A DNA stretch of 64,000 nt from Lucinisca nassula (GCA_963580285.1 OY757015.1:128184188-128248187), one strand, 5' to 3'. Counted from the stretch's first letter, positions 10,405-20,571 are shown. Made by a program: numbers and translations. The notes: generated by a model not told the origin, from the letters alone.

Positions 10405-11030
10405 CAAAAATATGAAAGACAAATGTTACGAAGGTGGAACAGGTGCAGAGACGTGCTGCCAGATGGGTCAAGCATGAGTACTCCCCTCTCTCGAGTGTGA
10501 CAGCACTGCAGAAGGACCTGGGATGGAGATCTCTCGCACATCGCAGATATGACGCAAGACTCATCATGTTCTATAAAATAGTACACAAAAATAGTTGCAA
10601 TTGAACTCCCATACTACATACAAACACCAACACGCTTCACACGACATAAGCACCCAATACCCTTTAGGCAACTTCAGGTTAATTCTGATTACCTAAAGTT
10701 CTCTTTCTATCCCCCCCCCACCTCAGGAACCGTTTATCTGCTCACATCGCTACTCTTCCTGACTTAGATCAGTTTAAGAGAGCAGTGACCGTTATTCAGT
10801 CCTAGGCTGACAATCTTTGTTTTAACCCATCTTTGACTCTGCTCTCACCTACTAACATTTTAATCATAAATCTTATCTTTTTTTTTTCACCCACCTGACA
10901 CCCTGTGCCAGGTCTCTTAGTCTTCTCACTTTAGTCTTTACTAATTCCAACGTGCACCACCTGCCAATAACACTCGAGAGAGGGGTCGGCAGTATTTAAG
11001 AGATAGAGATAGATAGAAAGAAAGAGGTAT
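10405..11030 (+). pseudogene. LINE C-terminus and 3' UTR with GATA-type tail
   Basis: The plus strand reads KVEQVQRRAARWVKHEYS, SSVTALQKDLGWRSLAHRR and LIMFYKIVHK. This is the conserved region just downstream of the RT in CR1/L2-like ORF2. A degraded C-terminus follows, then a 3' untranslated stretch ending in GAGATAGAGATAGATAG (about 10999-11015), a short microsatellite tail of the kind seen at the 3' ends of such LINEs. Confidence 0.8.
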
Positions 11031-11844
11031 AGATCATTTTGAGAGTACGGTCTCGGTACTGGTACCGGGTTCGGTACTGGTACCGCATTTTATATTGAAC
11101 ACATTTGTGTCATTCGTGGCATGCGTTTATCTTGTCAATATGGCTGTCAATGGTCAGTTTATGATTCCAAAACACCGAAATCTATGAAACTACGTTGATA
11201 GTTCTGACAATCTGTCGAAATTTGTGTCAGCGAATAGTACTAAGGTAACACTTAAGGCAGATCGCTATAACTTTAAAAGAACTGTCAGAAAAATTTTGCT
11301 ACACTGTCGTAGAATGAATCCCTTCGTTACGTCAAATGGCCAATTTATTGGGGAACCATTTGCGTAACGACATCGTTTCTACCTTTAATTATGCCTCCGA
11401 CATTTTTTCAACAAACAAATTACCAATAATCCAACTGTGTATACACGTATCCGGAAACAAAACAATCAGTTAATGTTAATCAGCCACGAGCTAAACACAT
11501 AACACCTGCAAGACTGACCTGTCAATCTTCTAGCCGTGACGCACTGATTGGCCGAGAGAGAGGAGAGCAATACAGACGACTGTCCTCGCTAGGTAATGCT
11601 TGAACAAGCCTGGAGGCGACGATTAACGGTACACTTTTGATCTGAAAGCGGTAGCTAAATTTGGAGATCAATTGGACACTGCCTTCGTTTGATGTGATTA
11701 AGGTCACCGTTACACTCGATTTCGGACGCGTCAGGTGAAAAAAAATTGGCGTAAATAAGAATCCACGGCAGGAAATTTTACGCGTACAAAAGCAAAAACA
11801 GGTGTAAAATACGCCGGATTCGGCATTTCCGAGAACTCTGCAAT
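11031..11844. other. Non-coding stretch with a duplicated TTCGGTACTGGTACCG motif
   Basis: Two near-perfect copies of CGGTACTGGTACCG lie at about 11050-11085. Otherwise I see no gene. A minus-strand frame of 110 codons at 11522-11854 has no domain or start context and is not called. Confidence 0.5.
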
Positions 11845-11925
11845 TAGGCCTCATCAGTGACTCTCAGATATTTTCAAAATTCTACACTGAATCAATGATC
11901 CTAAAGGACAAGAAAATATAATCTT
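11845..11925 (-). ncRNA. 5' half of a hammerhead-ribozyme repeat unit
   Basis: On the minus strand the unit body (TTATATTTTCTTGTCCTTTA, TCATTGATTC, AATTTTGAAAATATCTGAGA) leads into GTCACTGATGAGGCCTAATTG, where it stops inside the loop of stem II. It is the complement of the truncated copy at 5868-5973, which starts at the other side of the same stem. No functional ribozyme is possible. It abuts a foldback element. Confidence 0.72.
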
Positions 11926-12146
11926 CACTTTCATATAGTAAAGCACGGGTTTGCAGGGGTATACATTAATTCCCGTATTCATGCTTTGAGACACTAGATT
12001 GTGGGTACTCGATAGAATCGCCTCGTCGAGTCCCCACAATCTATGTTTTGAGCAAAATAGGCAAATATTCCAATTTTTCTTTTTAAAATTTCTTTTCTTT
12101 GGCCAAAAATTGACAATGTATTTGTATAGGTGTGTGTCGAAATACG
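11926..12146 (-). mobile_element. Foldback element (GTTAGAACCGCC hairpin family), minus orientation
   Basis: The minus strand matches the family order: an AAACACGCC-type end (here GACACACACCTATACAAATA), a long central hairpin, then the TACCCCTGCAAACCC block. The hairpin at 11991-12045 pairs TAGATTGTGGGTACTCGA with the arm CGAGTCCCCACAATCTA. The left end is replaced by the hammerhead fragment. Confidence 0.75.
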
Positions 12147-12674
12147 GTAAAAATGGTAGACTAACTGCCACACCTGCCAGGTGTATCCATTTCCCTTAAG
12201 ATATTTATTGTTGGAGTTGAAACGCTTGCTTTTCGATCTGTTTCGCTATTCAGACAGGTTGTTTCCTGTAATTGCAGTATAGTATTGCATCATCGTTAAA
12301 ACTGATTGGTTGATCGCGTCACGTGCCCCTCCATGGAACAGTTACAATCAGGTCATTATACCCTGTTTGCCCGCCTCATGGCGACCAAACCAAAAAGATA
12401 ACAATGCAGAGTAATTGGCAATATTTATTGTAAACCAATTGTACAAGCTTTGATAAAAAATCATTTAAAGTAAGATACACAAAGGTCAATTAAAACAAGA
12501 ACAAGGATTCGTTTAGTGACCATTCTTCATTCGCTGCGAACGCATTTGGGCTACATTTGACTACAGTTTATGTGATTTTGATAACGTTTTGACCAATTGC
12601 TTGACTAGGAGTTCTCCTTGCTCTCTTTTTCATATTTTAAAAGACGAGACATCTTCAAGCATACTTTTCAATAT
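12147..12674. other. Non-coding stretch, no gene seen
   Basis: No repeat boundary or coding potential was recognised. The stretch is AT-rich, with a CACGTG at 12321-12326 (TCACGTGCC) of no evident significance. Confidence 0.5.
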
Positions 12675-12873
12675 CATTACGAAAGCACGCCTGTACAAAT
12701 GCATTGTAAACTTAACTTCAACCCCAGCCCCACCCCCACACACAAAAAAGCACGAACATTTCAAGATGAAAAATTGTGACATTTTTTTTAACAGAACTAA
12801 GAAAAATAGGTTTACCCCTTATATAAAAGTGGTATTCAAGGTGTCAGAATCATATAGGCGTCTTTTCGTGATG
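12675..12873 (+). mobile_element. Foldback-family element lacking the central hairpin
   Basis: It starts CATTACGAAAGCACGCCTGT and ends with the inverted form AGGCGTCTTTTCGTGATG, giving terminal inverted repeats of about 19 bp with a few mismatches. The middle retains the CATTGTAAACTT and GATGAAAAATTGTGACATTT blocks. It goes straight to AAGAAAAATAGGTTTACCCC without the long hairpin. It is either a deletion derivative or the pre-hairpin form. Confidence 0.75.
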
Positions 12874-13023
12874 TCTACTAATGTTTTTCGGAACTGATTA
12901 AAAACGCCAGTCTGTTTAAATGCTTTCCAACATGAGACGGTAGCAAGACATTATAAAGTGGTGAAAATTAATCGAGCGAAGAACTGATCAAATCAGAACC
13001 TTAACCTTATCCCAAACGTCAGG

Positions 13024-13326
13024 TCGCCCCCGCCCATCGGGGCTTGAAGAAATAAATGGGCTGCATGATGCTTCCGCGCAGAGCTGAAACCGATCCGCAC
13101 ACGAGTACTGGTAAACCGCTTGGAGGATCTAACCCTGCCCAGGCAGAGCGGTGCGAGTCGGCCCGTCAATGCTTATAAACCCTATTGGTTTCATTGGGCC
13201 ACAGGGCTTGAGATGTCATTTCATATCAATGTCGGGCAAAAGTCCCACAAAATTGGAAGCAACGTCTCCAGAAGGACCTTTACAGTGTTGACGGGGACGT
13301 TAAACCTCAAATCAAACGAACAAAAC
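13024..13326 (+). repeat. R300 interspersed repeat
   Basis: This is a ~300-bp family that begins near CCCCCGCCCATCGGGGCTT. It passes through GGGCTGCATGATGCTTCC, CCTGCCCAGGCAGAGCGGTG and TTGAGATGTCATTTCAT, and ends GACGTTAAACCTCAAATCAA with a short A/C-rich tail. No coding frame is conserved among copies. Other copies lie at 15784-16082, 18543-18844, 32608-32905, 38643-38706 plus 44033-44235, 41603-41870 and 42063-42362. Its second half is shared with the tRNA-headed SINE at 14003-14319, so it is probably a headless or rearranged SINE family. Confidence 0.8.
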
Positions 13327-13469
13327 CCCAAACGTCAAGGGAACAAACGGACAAATACAACTACAAAAACACAGGCGACAAACCGAGTTAGCAGCATATT
13401 CCAAAACAGATAGCAACTCAGTTACCCTTACTGATCTACATAAGTTTGCCACACAGAAGTTTTCAAATG

Positions 13470-13904
13470 CATTACGATAACGCACCCGTACGAAATAGTG
13501 CATTTTTTGCATCTGCAAAACCGACAATTTTATGATGAAAATTTGCGATTTTTTTCTTGTTTTTACTCCAATCATAGGTTGTTGGTGCTCGTTAGAATCG
13601 CCTCTTTCTTATTTTATACTCCAATCATAGGTTGTCGGTGCTCGTTAGAACCGCCTCATTGGGGCGGTTCTAACGAGTACCCACAACCTATGTCTTGGAG
13701 TAAAAATAAGAAATTTTTACTCCAATCATACGTTGTGGGTGCTAGTTAGAACCGCCTCATTTAGGTGATTCTAACGAGTACTCACAACCTTTGTCTTTGA
13801 TTAAAAATAATAAAAAAATAATGTTTACCCCCGTGAACCCCAGTTTTCTCTATACAAACTGGGGTGTAAGGGGGTGTTCATTTCACGGACTTGTTCACGT
13901 GATG
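13470..13904 (+). mobile_element. Foldback element with triple hairpin
   Basis: It runs from CATTACGATAACGCACCC to TTGTTCACGTGATG. The central hairpin pairs GTTAGAACCGCCTCATTGG with its complement near 13645-13695. The arms are present three times (about 13565, 13620 and 13725), so the element contains serially duplicated hairpin arms. Right of the hairpin are the family blocks ATGTTTACCCCCGTGAACCC and ACTGGGGTGTAAGGGGGT. Confidence 0.8.
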
Positions 13905-14002
13905 GAAAATATTTCTAAAAGATATCGGTTTGTTTGTGGTATTTGATACATCACAATAACGCATCCGTGTGACTATTTCATATCTCATAAAACGTTACTT
14001 TT

Positions 14003-14319
14003 GTTTGTTTGTTTCGGAGTTTAACGGCCCAGTCAACACTATTTTATGTCATTTTTGAGCCGGTCAGCTTATCTATCCACACTTTCCTGGGCAGGCTTAT
14101 ATATAAGCGGTTAACCAGTACAGTGCACATTCTTTCGCCATAAACTGACAACTGCCCTTCTTGAATCAGCGGAAGGGAGAGAATGACCGTAGAAATGATT
14201 TCATGATCAATCTCCACGAAAAAAATGTTACCGACCCCGGTAGGTATCGAACCCGCGTCATCTTGATCACCAGTCAGACGCGCATCTGACAGTGAGCTAC
14301 CGAGGCCGGCAAAACGTTA
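14003..14319 (-). mobile_element. Full-length tRNA-derived SINE
   Basis: Minus strand: the head is CTCGGTAGCTCACTGTCAG (A-box region) and the B box is GGGTTCGATACC. A ~200-nt body follows, with GGGCAGTTGTCAGTTTATGG, AAGCCTGCCCAGGAAAG and TGTTGACTGGGCCGTTAAAC, then a tail of AAACAAACAAA. The final ~120 bp match the second half of the R300 family, which ties R300 to a tRNA SINE lineage. Confidence 0.85.
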
Positions 14320-14357
14320 CTTTCCTGAGGAAAACTTGTTGTGTCTATTCTTATTAA

Positions 14358-14562
14358 CCCTTATCTTGCTGAATATTCATTTAAGCCACACCCATTTCTG
14401 TCTATCAGCCAATCAAATTACTTGATGTAATTTATTGCTACAAATTCATAAACTGAATGCCAAACAGTGTAGATCCTGATCAGATGGCTTCTTCAGAAGC
14501 CATCTGATCTGGATCTGCACTGTTTCCAAAGATAGGGGTTGTTGTGAACAGCAAGATAAGGG
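14358..14562. mobile_element. TTAA-flanked MITE, piggyBac-like, with central palindrome
   Basis: Terminal inverted repeats are CCCTTATCTTGCTG at 14358-14371 and its exact complement at 14549-14562. TTAA immediately flanks both ends (14354-14357 and 14563-14566). TTAA target duplication and CCC-type ends are the signature of the piggyBac superfamily. The centre holds a 30-bp hairpin at 14479-14508 with 14-bp perfect arms (ATCAGATGGCTTCT). It is non-coding, so an autonomous partner would be needed. Confidence 0.82.
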
Positions 14563-14633
14563 TTAATACACCAGTCATAGGTTTTGGCTGCTCGTAAGAG
14601 CCGCCGAAAAAAGCACCACAAATATCACCGTAT

Positions 14634-14910
14634 CATTACGATTACACACCCGTGCGATAAAGTGCATTTTGCACATCTCCAAAATGGCTACTTTTCTGAT
14701 GCAAATCAGTGATATTTTTCTTATAAATACTCCAAACATAGGTTGTGGGTGCTCGTTAGAACCGCCTCATTGGGGCGGTTCTAAAGAGTATCCACAACCT
14801 ATGTTTTGGAGCAAAATTAAGAAAATAATGTATACCCCCGCAAACCCCAGTTTTCTCTATATGAAGTGGGGTATAGGGGGTCTTTATTTCACGGAATTGT
14901 TCACATGATG
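14634..14910 (+). mobile_element. Foldback element, single hairpin
   Basis: It runs from CATTACGATTACACACCCGT to TTGTTCACATGATG. The central hairpin pairs CATAGGTTGTGGGTGCTCG and TTAGAACCGCCTCATTGGGG with a near-perfect complement (14745-14810). It is followed by the family blocks TATACCCCCGCAAACCCCAG and GTGGGGTATAGGGGGTC. Confidence 0.82.
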
Positions 14911-15122
14911 TCTTCTATATTAAATAATGGTATAAATAACATAAAGTATAATGATATGTTAACATACAATTTCGGTAGCTTTGAACAATCGGACCAGGTG
15001 CTATAAGAGAACGCGAAATGGGACCCGGAAGTATCAGCATAAGAAAGAGGATCTGTTTGAATACAATTCTCCTTCAAGGGCTGTTATGAGTTTATAGGTT
15101 ATAAATATAAGTAGGATTTTAA

Positions 15123-15331
15123 CCTTTTTTTGTAGCAAATGGAATATCCCTTCTTATATATAGCAGGAGTCCATTTAAAAATTTAGGGGTGTCAGGTTAT
15201 TTTCTTCAAAATTTATTTGGAAAATGAACTTTTTGCAAACAGTGTAGACCCTCATCAGACGCCGCGGCGTCTGATCTGGGCCTGCACTGTTTGCCAATTA
15301 CCCCTTTAGGGGTTTCCGGTACTAAATTGGT
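15123..15331. mobile_element. TTAA-flanked MITE with a 22-bp perfect palindrome
   Basis: TTAA is present at 15119-15122 and 15332-15335, with weak terminal inverted repeats (CCTTTTTTTGTA and TACTAAATTGG). The centre at 15254-15275 is a perfect 22-bp palindrome beginning ATCAGACGCC. It is framed by inverted CAAACAGTGTAGACC and GGGCCTGCACTGTTTGCC segments. The same design recurs at 20852-21072, and a right-end fragment lies near 37918-37965. Confidence 0.75.
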
Positions 15332-15439
15332 TAAGCATGCTATTAGAGGGGCAATAAAATCTGGCGCTGTCTTCTGTAAGATCATAAACAAGACAAGGCA
15401 TTCAGTCTTTCCGTTATTCTCCGGAATTTACATTGCTTC

Positions 15440-15604
15440 GCCGTAGTGTGAGTTTTAGTTTTACGTCCCACCAACAGCTAAGGTCATACGGAGACGGGAC
15501 CTCGGTTTAAAGACTCATCCGAAAGTCTGGAGAAGCCCGGGATCGATCCTGCGATCCCTGGTTTACAAGGCGAGTAGCGTTACCACTGCACCACGGAGGC
15601 TTCT
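15440..15604 (-). mobile_element. tRNA-derived SINE, third family
   Basis: Minus strand: GCCTCCGTGGTGCAGTGGTA (A-box region) and GGATCGATCCCGGG (B-box region) are followed by GATGAGTCTTTAAACCGAGG, TATGACCTTAGCTGTTGGTG and GGGACGTAAAACTAAAACTC. It is distinct in sequence from the other SINE families here. A body fragment recurs near 41905-41975 on the plus strand. Confidence 0.8.
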
Positions 15605-15783
15605 GCTTCGCCGTAATGAAAACGTCCCAAACGGATAGCCAAAAGGACAGTTTCTTTCCAACAAAATGGTTAAAAGACTATCCAAAATAAAAATATATTA
15701 CCAATATATACATGCAGAGACAAACCTTAGCATCAGAAAAATAAACAAGTGGTCTATGATGGCCCTGTATGGTTCACCTGAGT

Positions 15784-16082
15784 TTTGTTTGTTTGATTTG
15801 AGGTTTAACGTCCCCGTCAACACTGTAAGGGTCATTTAAGAGACGTCGCTTCCAATTTTACCCGACATTGAGATGAAATGACATCTCAAGCCCTGCCGCC
15901 AAATGAAACCAATAGGGTTTACTAGCATGGACGGGCCGACTCGCACCGCTTTGCGCTTTGCCTGGGCAGGCTTAGATCCTCTAAGCGGTTTACCACTACT
16001 CGTGTGCGGGTCGGTTTCGGCTCGGCGTGGAAGCATCATGCAGCCCATCTACTTATTCAGGCCCCAACGGGCGGGGGCCTTC
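15784..16082 (-). repeat. R300 interspersed repeat
   Basis: This is a minus-strand copy, reading CCCCCGCCCGTTGGGGCCTG to GTTAAACCTCAAATCAAACA. It has the family blocks CCTGCCCAGGCAAAGCGCAA and TTGAGATGTCATTTCATCTC, and a T/G-rich complement of the A/C tail at its left end. It is essentially full length. Confidence 0.8.
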
Positions 16083-16829
16083 ACCTGAGTTAATAGAACA
16101 AAATGTCAATATAAGTGCAGCTAATGCTGCATAAACAACGTTCAGCTCTATTTTGACCTAGTGACATACTTTTTTTAACCTAGATAGCCCATATTCAATC
16201 GCGACCTTGAATATATCAAAACAAACCATTTGTCCAATTTTCATAAAGACCCAATGCAAAATGCAGCCTGTATTGACTACAATAATTCTTTGTACGATTT
16301 GACCTGGTTGGTGATCCCGGCTGGCCCACGTTCCAATTAAACCTAGACTTAATCAAAGCAAACATTCAGACAAAGTTTCAAAGAAATCCAGTTAAAATGC
16401 AACTCATTTGCAGACAAAATGTTTTGATGTGATTTGACACAGTGACCTAGTTTTTGATCCAAAATCTAGTCAAACATATTAACCAATTTTCATGAAAACT
16501 CAGGGAAAATTAAAGCCTCTATTGCATACACATTTTTTTTCTGATTTGGCCTAGTGACCTGGTGTTTAAAGTCTAGATGATCCATATTCAAATTCAACCT
16601 AGACTTCATCAAAATAAACATCATGACTTACACTCGGGAAAATCCAAAATGCAGCCCCCATTGCATACGCAAGGTTTTCGTATGATTTGACATGTGAACT
16701 AGTGTTTGACCTGAATTAAACCATATTCAAGCTCAGCCTAGATTTCATCTAGCATTCTGATATTTTTTATGAAGATCAAGTGAAAATTAGCACAAAATTA
16801 TAAGGCAAACTAGGACCAGATATTGTCAC

Positions 16830-17165
16830 ACCAAACATTTGTTAGAGGTTATAATTAATTCTACTGATGAATGTAGGCACTAGAGCGATGACCAAGGTTT
16901 TTCTGAACATAGACACAATGACCTTGACCTTGAGCCCATGGCCCGGAAAGTAAAAACTGCTCGAGATATTATCAAACTCAACAACTGTGTGAAGTTGTTT
17001 TAAAAACATAAGTAAATGCAAGCGATGACATTGGTTTTCTAAAAAAAACCACAGTGACCTTGGCCTTACGCCCAGCACCCTGAGAGTCCAACGTGCTCGA
17101 GCTACTAACATACCCAACTTTGTGTGAATTATATTAAAATTCATCAATTAATGTAGGTGCTAGAG
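16830..17165. repeat. Second repeat type inside the satellite region
   Basis: Two related segments contain AATGTAGGCACTAGAGCGAT / AATGTAGGTGCTAGAGCATT and a repeated CAGTGACCTTGGCCTTACGC / CAATGACCTTGACCTTGAGC phrase. This looks like two diverged monomers of another dispersed repeat, different from the 140-bp satellite. Confidence 0.55.
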
Positions 17166-17757
17166 CATTGGCAAACGGTGAACATACAAACGTATGCACG
17201 AATGTAAGTAGGACTGTACGATTGTAAGTATATACATATGTACGCACTTATGAACTGGAAAAAACATATATCCCCCGGCCGCTCCTTTGTTCAAGAGGAT
17301 AATCAAGCCTCTATCTAATATACAATGATATACAAAGATTCAACGTAGTGACCTAGTTTTTGATCCAAAATGACCCAGATTAAAACTTGACCTAGATTAC
17401 AGCAAAGCAAACAGTCCGACTATGATCCACCAAAATTCAATTCCAAATTCAGCCGCTAATGCCTATTATACGGTTTTCATATGATTTGACTTGGTAACCT
17501 ACATTTGTACTTATTCACCCTCAAATGACCCATATTTCATCTAGACAAATATCCTGACGAACTTTCGATTCAATAAAAAATGCAACCTCTATCGCATCCA
17601 GAAGGTTTTCATACGATCTGACCTAGTGCCATCATTTTTAACCCAAAATGGCCCGTATTCGGATTGACCTAGATTTCGTCAAAACAAACATTCTGATTAA
17701 GATACACTAATATCCAATACAACATGCAGCCTCTATTGCATACGCAAAGTTTTCTTA

Positions 17758-18027
17758 TTATTACGATAACACGCCCGTGCGACATAGTGCATTTTTCACA
17801 TCTCGAAAATGGCTACTTTTCTGATGAAAATCTGTCATATTTTTACTTCAAACCTATATTGTGGGTGCTCGTTAGAACCGCCTCATTGAGACGGTTCTAA
17901 CGAGTACCCATAACCTATGTCTTGGAGCAGAAATAAGAAAAATAATGTTTACCCCCGTAAACCCCAATTTTCTATATATATAGTCGGGTTTAGGGGGTCT
18001 GTATTTCACGGACTTGTTCACGTGATG
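17758..18027 (+). mobile_element. Foldback element inserted in the satellite
   Basis: It runs from TATTACGATAACACGCCCGT to TTGTTCACGTGATG. The hairpin pairs GGTGCTCGTTAGAACCGCC with GGCGG-type complement (here GACGGTTCTAACGAGTACCC) near 17865-17920. Satellite sequence resumes on the right, so the element is younger than the satellite. Confidence 0.8.
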
Positions 18028-18542
18028 TTATTAAACCTGGCGACCTAGGTTTTGACTCGAGATAACCCAGATTCAACTTTGACCAAGATTAAACCTAGAC
18101 AAATAATCTGAGTAACGTTCACAAAGATCCACTGAAAAATGCAGCCTCCATTTCATCCACATGGTTTTCATATTGTTTATCACATGACATAGTGTTTGAC
18201 CTCAGCTGATCCAGATACAACTTGACCTATATTCAATATAGACAAAGAATCTGGCCAACGTTCAGAAAGAGCAATCAAAATATGCAACATCTATTGCATC
18301 CACAAGGTATTCCAATGGTCTGACCTGTTTACCTAGTTTTTAACCAAGTTGACCAAGATTAAAACTTGACCTAGATTATACTGATCAACTTTCACAAATA
18401 TCCTTTGGATAATGCAGCCTCAATTTCATCAAACAAGGTTTTGTTTGTTTGATTTGAGGTTTAACGTCCCCGTCAACACCGTTTTTGGGCTTAAATGACT
18501 GGCATACACAGCCGAAAAGCTGAGTTAGCAGCTCGTCTGTTT

Positions 18543-18844
18543 GTTTGTTTGATTTAAGGTTTAACATCCCAGTCAACACTGTAAAGGTCATTTTGGAGAC
18601 GTTGCTTCCAATTATGTGGGGCTGTTACCCGACATTGAGATGAAATGGCATCTCAAGACCTCTCGCCAAATGAAACCGATAGGGATTATTAGCAAGGACG
18701 GTCCGACTCGTGCGCACCGCTTTGACTAGGCAGGCTTAGATCCTCTTAGCGGTTTACCAGCACTCGTGTGCGGGTCGGATTCAGCTCTGCGTGGAAGATT
18801 CATGCAGCCCATATATTTCTTCAAGTCCCGATGGGCGGGGTCAT
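18543..18844 (-). repeat. R300 interspersed repeat plus a 3'-end fragment to its left
   Basis: This is a full-length minus-strand copy. A second short copy of just the GACGTTAAACCTCAAATCAA end lies at about 18440-18480. The two ends are separated by ~60 bp containing GCTGAGTTAGCAGCTC. The insertion interrupts the 140-bp satellite. Confidence 0.75.
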
Positions 18845-18954
18845 CCACAAGGTTTTCATATCATTTGACCCCGTGGGGTAGTTGTTGACCCTAGATGACC
18901 CAGATTCTTCGATATAAGATTGGATGCAACATTAATGCCATATGGCAGACTGCA

Positions 18955-19900
18955 TACTAAATATGAAATATAACAAAAATAAATCGCGAGAGAAGAACCG
19001 CCTCGAAACTGTCTATAAAGAGAATTTCACTTCTCGCACGAACCGTCACAGAATCTAAGGCCTGAAACTCCGGCGTGAAATTAAAGAGGGAAGCAAATTT
19101 ATCAACCGTGATTGGATTAACTTACAAACATGCAGTATATCGTATCTTTGTATTTTGATAGCCATTTGACCATTGTAGGGTAGGGAAGTAACTGTCCTTT
19201 TGGCTTTACGCCAGTGATAATTTCATAAGGGTTTGTAATTTTATAATCGTGTTTCTTTCACTTTGGTGTCTCTGGTGGGAGGTGTGGGGTAATTGTATCG
19301 ATTCCTCATCATTGCCTTACTTCTATTTTACTTAAATGTTTAGGTAATGTCGTTTGGTACCTGATGCTCTGTCTCTGGTCAGGCCCACCGTGTCTATCTG
19401 TTGGTTTTCTTATTCTCCATTATCTCAGTTATTTCATGCTGTCAAGCCCTCAACGTGTCTCACATCTGTCATCTGTTTGATTTTTGTGTTCTCGGAGATG
19501 TAGCACTGATGATTTAGCAACCCTTCATGTGGGCTGAACAAATTATTTGTCTGAACCACGAGGGCGAGGATGTGGCCATGTAAAATTGATTTAAGCCCCC
19601 CCCCCCCCCCCCCCCAACCCAGTGATATACTTGTTATTGACCGTTCCAAGACGGTTCATCTATCGCTGTTTATTTTTATTTTAGCTCGTCTTTGTATGTG
19701 TGTATTGCTTTTATCGTTTTATTTTAAATATAAATCTGTCCATTTTGTTGGAAAGTAACTGTCCTTTTGTCTTTCTGCTAGTGATGTTTCCTTTAGGGTT
19801 TAGTTATTTCTTGATCGTGTTTCTTTCCTTTGGTGTCTCTGACTGGAGGTTTAGGTTTATTGTATCGATTTCTGATCACTGCCTTCACTTCTATTTTGAC
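18955..19900. repeat. Rearranged Naiad 3'-end fragments
   Basis: The phrases mark the non-coding 3' end of the Naiad family. A minus-oriented piece (18955-19145: GAACCGCCTCGAAACTGTC, CTAAGGCCTGA) is followed by plus-oriented pieces at 19145-19335 and 19340-19900 (GATGCTCTGTCTCTGGTC, AAGTAACTGTCCTTTTGTCT, TGTATCGATTTCTGATCACT). A run of 22 C lies within the plus piece at about 19597-19614. No coding part is left. Confidence 0.7.
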
Positions 19901-20294
19901 CGCGATTAGATCAAGACAAACAATCTGACCAACTTCACAATGATCCATGGAAAACTGCAGCTTCTATTGCATCCACAATGTTTCATATGATTTGACCTAG
20001 TAACTTAGTATTTAACCCCAGATGACTCATAATCAAACATGACCTAGAATTAATCTAGACACATATCTTGACCAATGAAACAAAAAACCTGTTTGATATC
20101 CGCGAAATGTTGACAGACGACAGACAGACGACGGACAAAGATTGATCACAATAGTACACCTAGGTGAACTAAAATAAGAACTGGGGTTGTGTGGGGGCTA
20201 AAATCGATTTTACGTGGCCACAATCCTCGCCTTTTGTTCTGTCGTGGTGTCGACAAATAATTAGTCCAGTACCCGCGCAGGATTTCTAACTCAT

Positions 20295-20536
20295 CATTAC
20301 GCAAACACGCCTATACAAATACATTGCCACCTTTATCGCCGAAAAAATGAAAATTTTATTATGAAAAATTGTGATATTTTTCTTATTTCTGCTCAAAATA
20401 TAGATTATAACGAATACCCACAAGCTATTCTTTAGAGCAGAAATAAGAAAAATAAGGTTTACCCCAGAAACCCCATTTTTACTATATAAACGTGGGGTTC
20501 AAGGGGATCAAATTATATAGGCGTGTTTTCGTGATT
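20295..20536 (+). mobile_element. Foldback-family element with CACGCCTATA ends, flanked by 29-bp direct repeats
   Basis: It runs from CATTACGCAAACACGCCTAT to the inverted ATAGGCGTGTTTTCGTGAT, giving ~20-bp terminal inverted repeats. The central hairpin is reduced to CTCAAAATATAGATTATAACG and its weak complement. Outside the ends, a 29-bp sequence beginning CCAGTACCCGCGCAGGATTT occurs at 20266-20294 and again at 20543-20571, with one mismatch. Confidence 0.8.
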
Positions 20537-20571
20537 ATTTTTCCAGTACCCGCGCAGGATTTATAACTCAT

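Larger units (their letters stand above)
16140..20130. repeat. Degenerate ~140-bp satellite, broken into blocks
   Basis: Roughly 13 monomers are legible by the phrase GACCTAGTGACCTAGTTTTT or a variant at about 16150, 16300, 16440, 16555, 16690, 17345, 17488, 17621, 18035, 18181, 18321, 18868 and 19996. Each continues with CCATATTCAA, TAGATTTCATC, a CATTCTGA phrase and ATGCAGCCTCTATTGCAT. Spacing within blocks is about 115-148 bp. The array is split by a foldback (17758-18027), R300 sequence (about 18440-18844) and Naiad 3' fragments (18955-19900). This motif is one I associate with bivalve genomes, which is recall and not a search result. Confidence 0.8.
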
